A stretch of DNA of 8,135 bases from JASHZA01 sp035624865 (GTDB lineage: Bacteria > Desulfobacterota > Binatia > Binatales > Binataceae): the NCBI GenBank assembly GCA_035624865.1, contig DASPQS010000223.1:1-8135 (forward strand), read 5' to 3'. Below the pieces are notes generated by a model. The model worked only from the letters and a program-made list of their open reading frames with translations. It did no database searches and was not told where the DNA came from. Each line of letters starts with the position of its first letter. Position 1 is the stretch's first letter. A program made the position numbers and the translations under genes. Positions 6,498-8,135 of the stretch are shown here, in pieces.

Positions 6498-6541
6498 TCC
6501 CGTTTATTCTGATGGTTCGCCGCCGATTGCCGCGTGCTTCA

Positions 6542-6570
6542 GGGATATTACCGGATAGTGAGCTTGTCAA
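6542..6570 (-). promoter_or_regulatory. Candidate sigma-70 type promoter for nrdJ
   Basis: The minus strand has a perfect TTGACA at 6570-6565. With a 17-base spacer the -10 would be TATCCC (6547-6542), a weak match. The better TAATAT (6550-6545) is only 14 bases away. A start here would give a leader of a little over 100 bases. The -35 is convincing on its own; the -10 is not. Confidence 0.3.
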
Positions 6571-6588
6571 GGTCACAGACCCCACGGG

Positions 6589-6598
6589 TTGTATACAA
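6589..6598. promoter_or_regulatory. Perfect 10-bp palindrome, candidate operator
   Basis: TTGTATACAA is its own reverse complement. It sits about 18 bases upstream of the TTGACA of the candidate nrdJ promoter, where an activator or repressor could bind. No regulator is identified. Confidence 0.3.
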
Positions 6599-6603
6599 GC
6601 CTC

Positions 6604-6612
6604 TGTTGATAA
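6604..6612 (-). promoter_or_regulatory. DnaA-box-like site, one mismatch
   Basis: TGTTGATAA reads TTATCAACA on the minus strand, one base from the classical DnaA box TTATCCACA. It lies just upstream of the TTGTATACAA palindrome. A single near-match has limited weight alone, but a perfect box occurs in the same spacer. Confidence 0.35.
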
Positions 6613-6754
6613 CTACATATTAGGGTCTTGACAGGCGCTTTGCCAGTGTTTCGCCACGACATGTACCGCTATGGAGACGTCGGGAATGACTACGGATAGG
6701 GCCTTTGGACGAGAAAATCAGAGCGTCTCGTCTCTTACATGCAGATATGTAGTT
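6611..6754. repeat. Inverted pair of a 10-bp motif (AACTACATAT / ATATGTAGTT)
   Basis: AACTACATAT at 6611-6620 recurs in inverted orientation at 6745-6754, with partial similarity continuing for some bases. The second copy is also part of a local inverted repeat (TACAT at 6736-6740 with ATGTA at 6747-6751). The motif resembles an NrdR box only loosely: 10 of 16 positions by eye for 6610-6625 against the consensus ACACTATATATTGTGT. NrdR boxes usually come as closely spaced pairs, which is not seen here. Confidence 0.35.
6708..6732. repeat. 7-bp inverted repeat
   Basis: GACGAGA (6708-6714) is complementary to TCTCGTC (6726-6732) across an 11-base loop. It lies between the divergent genes in the AT-rich spacer; no function is assigned. 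Confidence 0.35.
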
Positions 6755-6795
6755 TTCGAAGTATTTCGAGACTATTAAATTGCTGTTAGCAAATT

Positions 6796-6804
6796 TGTGG
6801 ATAA
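6796..6804 (-). promoter_or_regulatory. Perfect DnaA box
   Basis: TGTGGATAA is the exact reverse complement of the consensus DnaA box TTATCCACA. It lies at the edge of the AT-rich spacer, 68 bases before the ATG of the dciA-like gene, and directly follows a small hairpin (TTGCT/AGCAA, 6780-6792). It also overlaps a possible GTG start at 6797. DnaA binding here could link expression of nrdJ or the dciA-like gene to replication initiation. A chance match of nine bases is possible. Confidence 0.45.
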
Positions 6805-6827
6805 CCGCCGCAAACCGCTGCCTCTCT

Positions 6828-6848
6828 CGACAGGCTTGTTGCCTGTCG
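6828..6848 (+). repeat. 8-bp hairpin before the dciA-like gene
   Basis: CGACAGGC (6828-6835) and GCCTGTCG (6841-6848) pair perfectly around a TTGTT loop, ending 23 bases before the ATG at 6872. No T-run follows. It could be an operator or a leader hairpin. If translation began at the upstream GTG 6797, it would instead lie inside the gene. Confidence 0.45.
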
Positions 6849-6871
6849 GCCGGGAAGCGCTATCGTTAAGC

Positions 6872-7321
6872 ATGATGGCGGCGGTGCGGCGGAAATTCCC
6901 CCTCCAAATCGGAGGCGCGATTCAAAACCTCCTGGCCCGGCTCGACGGCGAGGGCCATTTCGATATCGTGCGCCTCGTACGGGTATGGCCCGAGGCCGTC
7001 GGCGAAGCGATCGCGCGCCGCACGGAAGTGGCCTCGCTCAAGTTCCACACCGCAGTGGTCAGGGTCTCGGGCGCGATGTGGATTCAGGAACTCAACCTGA
7101 TGAAACCGCAAATCCTGGCCCGCCTGCGCGACGTGATGGGCGATGACGCCGTACGCGACCTGCGCTTCGTGCAAGGCCGCCTCAGCCGGCGCGAACGGCC
7201 GCGATTGCGCGCGCTTCCTCGCGGCATCCGCCGCTCGATCGACCTGCCGGAACTGAAGGACCCCGAACTCAAGCAGGCCTTCGAACGGCTGATCGAGGCG
7301 TGGGGCCGCGCCCCGCGCTGA
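6872..7321 (+). CDS. DUF721 family protein, DciA-like replicative helicase-loading factor
   Basis: The 149-residue product matches the DUF721 pattern. An N-terminal helix (PLQIGGAIQNLLARL) precedes the core VRVWPEAVGEAIARRTEVASLKFHTAVVRVSGAMWIQELNLMKP, split here as W39-P40, V43-G44 and the W70-x2-EL strand-helix junction. DLRFVQGRL then closes the KH-like fold (about residues 35-104). The C-terminal part is basic, then acidic (DLPELKDPELKQAFERL). DciA proteins of this family bind DnaB and help load or activate it at replication forks. Orthology with DciA is inferred from the domain only. I prefer the ATG at 6872 (a second ATG is at 6875) because DUF721 proteins begin close to this point and the extra 25 residues from GTG 6797 look non-conserved. 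No strong ribosome binding site supports either start. The DUF1800 gene follows after 50 bases. Confidence 0.85.
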   Translation: MMAAVRRKFPLQIGGAIQNLLARLDGEGHFDIVRLVRVWPEAVGEAIARRTEVASLKFHTAVVRVSGAMWIQELNLMKPQILARLRDVMGDDAVRDLRFVQGRLSRRERPRLRALPRGIRRSIDLPELKDPELKQAFERLIEAWGRAPR

Positions 7322-7371
7322 AAGCCGCCGCGAAACCATAAATTCGCACACACGTACCACTGAGCAGGGCA

Positions 7372-8135
7372 ATGCTTCGAATCGGCAGCATGGACCAGGA
7401 GCATCGGCCGCTCCACGCGCTCAACCGGCTCGGTCTCGGCCCGCGGCCCGGCGATCTCGAAACCGTCCGGCGGATCGGTGTCGATCGCTGGATCGATCAG
7501 CAACTCGATCCCGATTCGATTCCGATGCCGCCCGAACTTGACGCGCAAATCGCTTCGATTCGGACGCTGCACATGACTCCGGTCGAGCTGTTCATGCAGT
7601 TTCGCGCTCCGCTGGTCAAGGCGATTAAGAACAACCCGGACGCGAAAAAAGAGCTGCGGCGCCAGACCCGCGTCGTTCTCGAAGAGGCGACGCAGGGACG
7701 GATCGTGTGTGCGATCGCGGGACCGCGACAGCTCCAGGAGACGATGACCGCCTTCTGGTTCAACCACTTCAACGTCTTCGCGGGCAAAGGCCTGTGCCAT
7801 CTATGGGTCGGCGCTTATGAACAGGAGGCGATCCGGCCGCACACGATGGGCCGCTTCCGCGATCTCCTGGGCGCCACCGCAAAGCATCCCGCGATGCTTT
7901 TTTATCTCGACAACTGGCAGAACACCGCGCCCGACGCGCCCGGCCGCCACGGCAAGTTCGAGGGCATTAACGAGAATTACGCGCGCGAGCTGATGGAGCT
8001 GCACACGCTCGGCGTCAACGGCGGATATGCCCAGCAGGACGTGATCGCGCTCGCGCGAATCCTGACCGGATGGGGCATCGTTGCGCAGCGCCCGCGCGCC
8101 GCCGCCGCGCGACCAAGTGGATTCCTCGGGCGCGG
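7372..8135 (+). CDS. DUF1800 family protein, 3' truncated by window edge
   Basis: The frame is open from the ATG at 7372 to the window end (254 complete codons, no stop). The motifs are diagnostic for DUF1800. HALNRLGLGPRPGD and WIDQQL are at the N-terminus. ETMTAFWFNHFNVFAGKG lies around residue 125, then YEQEAIRPHTMGRFRDLL. HPAMLFYLDNWQN comes next, and finally INENYARELMELHTLGVNGGY followed by VIALARILTGWG. The family is about 450-550 residues long, so roughly half is missing. Its biochemical role is unknown. It is commonly encoded next to a DUF1501 protein, which would be expected just beyond the window. No clear signal peptide is visible at this start (MLRIGSMDQEH). AGCAGGG lies a few bases before the ATG. 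Cotranscription with the dciA-like gene is possible given the 50-base gap, but a functional link is not implied. Confidence 0.93.
   Translation, partial: MLRIGSMDQEHRPLHALNRLGLGPRPGDLETVRRIGVDRWIDQQLDPDSIPMPPELDAQIASIRTLHMTPVELFMQFRAPLVKAIKNNPDAKKELRRQTRVVLEEATQGRIVCAIAGPRQLQETMTAFWFNHFNVFAGKGLCHLWVGAYEQEAIRPHTMGRFRDLLGATAKHPAMLFYLDNWQNTAPDAPGRHGKFEGINENYARELMELHTLGVNGGYAQQDVIALARILTGWGIVAQRPRAAAARPSGFLGR

Larger units (their letters stand above)
6426..6871. other. Divergent control region between nrdJ and the dciA-like gene
   Basis: About 445 bases without a convincing gene separate two divergent genes. The stretch 6585-6805 is clearly richer in A and T than the rest of the window. It contains the nrdJ ribosome binding site, a TTGACA on the minus strand, the palindrome TTGTATACAA, two DnaA-box-like sites, a repeated ACTACATAT motif and hairpins at 6483-6497, 6708-6732, 6780-6792 and 6828-6848. 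TTTCGA occurs twice exactly 10 bases apart (6754 and 6764). I found no cobalamin riboswitch signature between 6426 and 6600, although nrdJ uses a cobalamin cofactor. Confidence 0.6.

Noticed and set aside
5697..6512. Plus-strand open frame of 271 codons opposite the nrdJ 5' half
   Set aside because: The composition is antisense-type (Arg, Ala, Asp, His) without a domain; it overlaps conserved catalytic regions of nrdJ on the other strand.
6426..6600. Possible cobalamin riboswitch upstream of nrdJ
   Set aside because: A B12-dependent enzyme made this worth checking, but I found no B12-box-like conserved segment and no characteristic multi-stem layout in the leader; only one small GC hairpin is present.
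6628..6656. Plus-strand TTGACA at 6628 as a promoter for the dciA-like gene
   Set aside because: No acceptable -10 element is found 16-18 bases downstream (TCGCCA at 17), and the site is over 200 bases from the start.
6661..6699. Twelve-codon ATG frame in the spacer as a leader peptide
   Set aside because: No clear ribosome binding site, no run of regulatory codons and no attenuator-type terminator after it.
6585..6870. Possible replication origin
   Set aside because: The AT-rich stretch and DnaA boxes are suggestive, but one perfect and one near-match box are too few, and dnaA, dnaN or gidA-type neighbours are not seen. A promoter role is simpler.

Overview
The window comes from a GC-rich bacterial chromosome with ordinary housekeeping content. 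I see no plasmid, phage, transposon or CRISPR signature. An adenosylcobalamin-dependent (class II) ribonucleotide reductase, a DUF721/DciA-type replication protein, a DUF1800 protein and a TPR protein, all with strongly GC-biased third codon positions, fit an uncultured soil or sediment lineage of the former Deltaproteobacteria, such as Binatota or relatives. That placement is inference from gene content, not a phylogenetic result.

Layout. Bases 1-882 (+) hold the 3' part of a TPR-repeat protein with a C-terminal domain I do not recognise. Bases 937-1842 (+) encode an alpha/beta hydrolase with its own good ribosome binding site. Convergent to it, 25 bases away, lies an SRPBCC (START-like) protein on the minus strand (1868-2338). 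Bases 2339-2964 carry no convincing gene but contain several strong inverted repeats, including a 12-bp perfect hairpin placed to terminate minus-strand transcription from the right.

Bases 2965-6425 form the main unit: a minus-strand operon of nrdJ (6425-3612) followed, 7 and then 22 bases later, by two small genes (3604-3302 and 3279-2965). These two encode paralogous Cys-rich proteins, each with CxxC, two spaced Trp and a third Cys exactly 33 residues after the CxxC. I do not recognise the family. The nrdJ stop codon forms part of the ribosome binding site of the first small gene, so translation is probably coupled. NrdJ itself ends in a Cys-rich tail.

Bases 6426-6871 are a divergent intergenic region, conspicuously AT-rich in its right half. 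It holds a -35-like TTGACA for nrdJ, a palindrome, a perfect DnaA box, a one-mismatch DnaA box, a repeated ACTACATAT motif and small hairpins. To its right on the plus strand are a DUF721/DciA-like gene (6872-7321) and the 5' part of a DUF1800 gene (7372 to the window edge). Deoxynucleotide supply (nrdJ) and a probable helicase-loading factor (dciA-like) therefore share one control region with DnaA-box-like sites, suggesting replication-linked regulation. The most novel item is the pair of unknown small Cys-rich proteins coupled to nrdJ.
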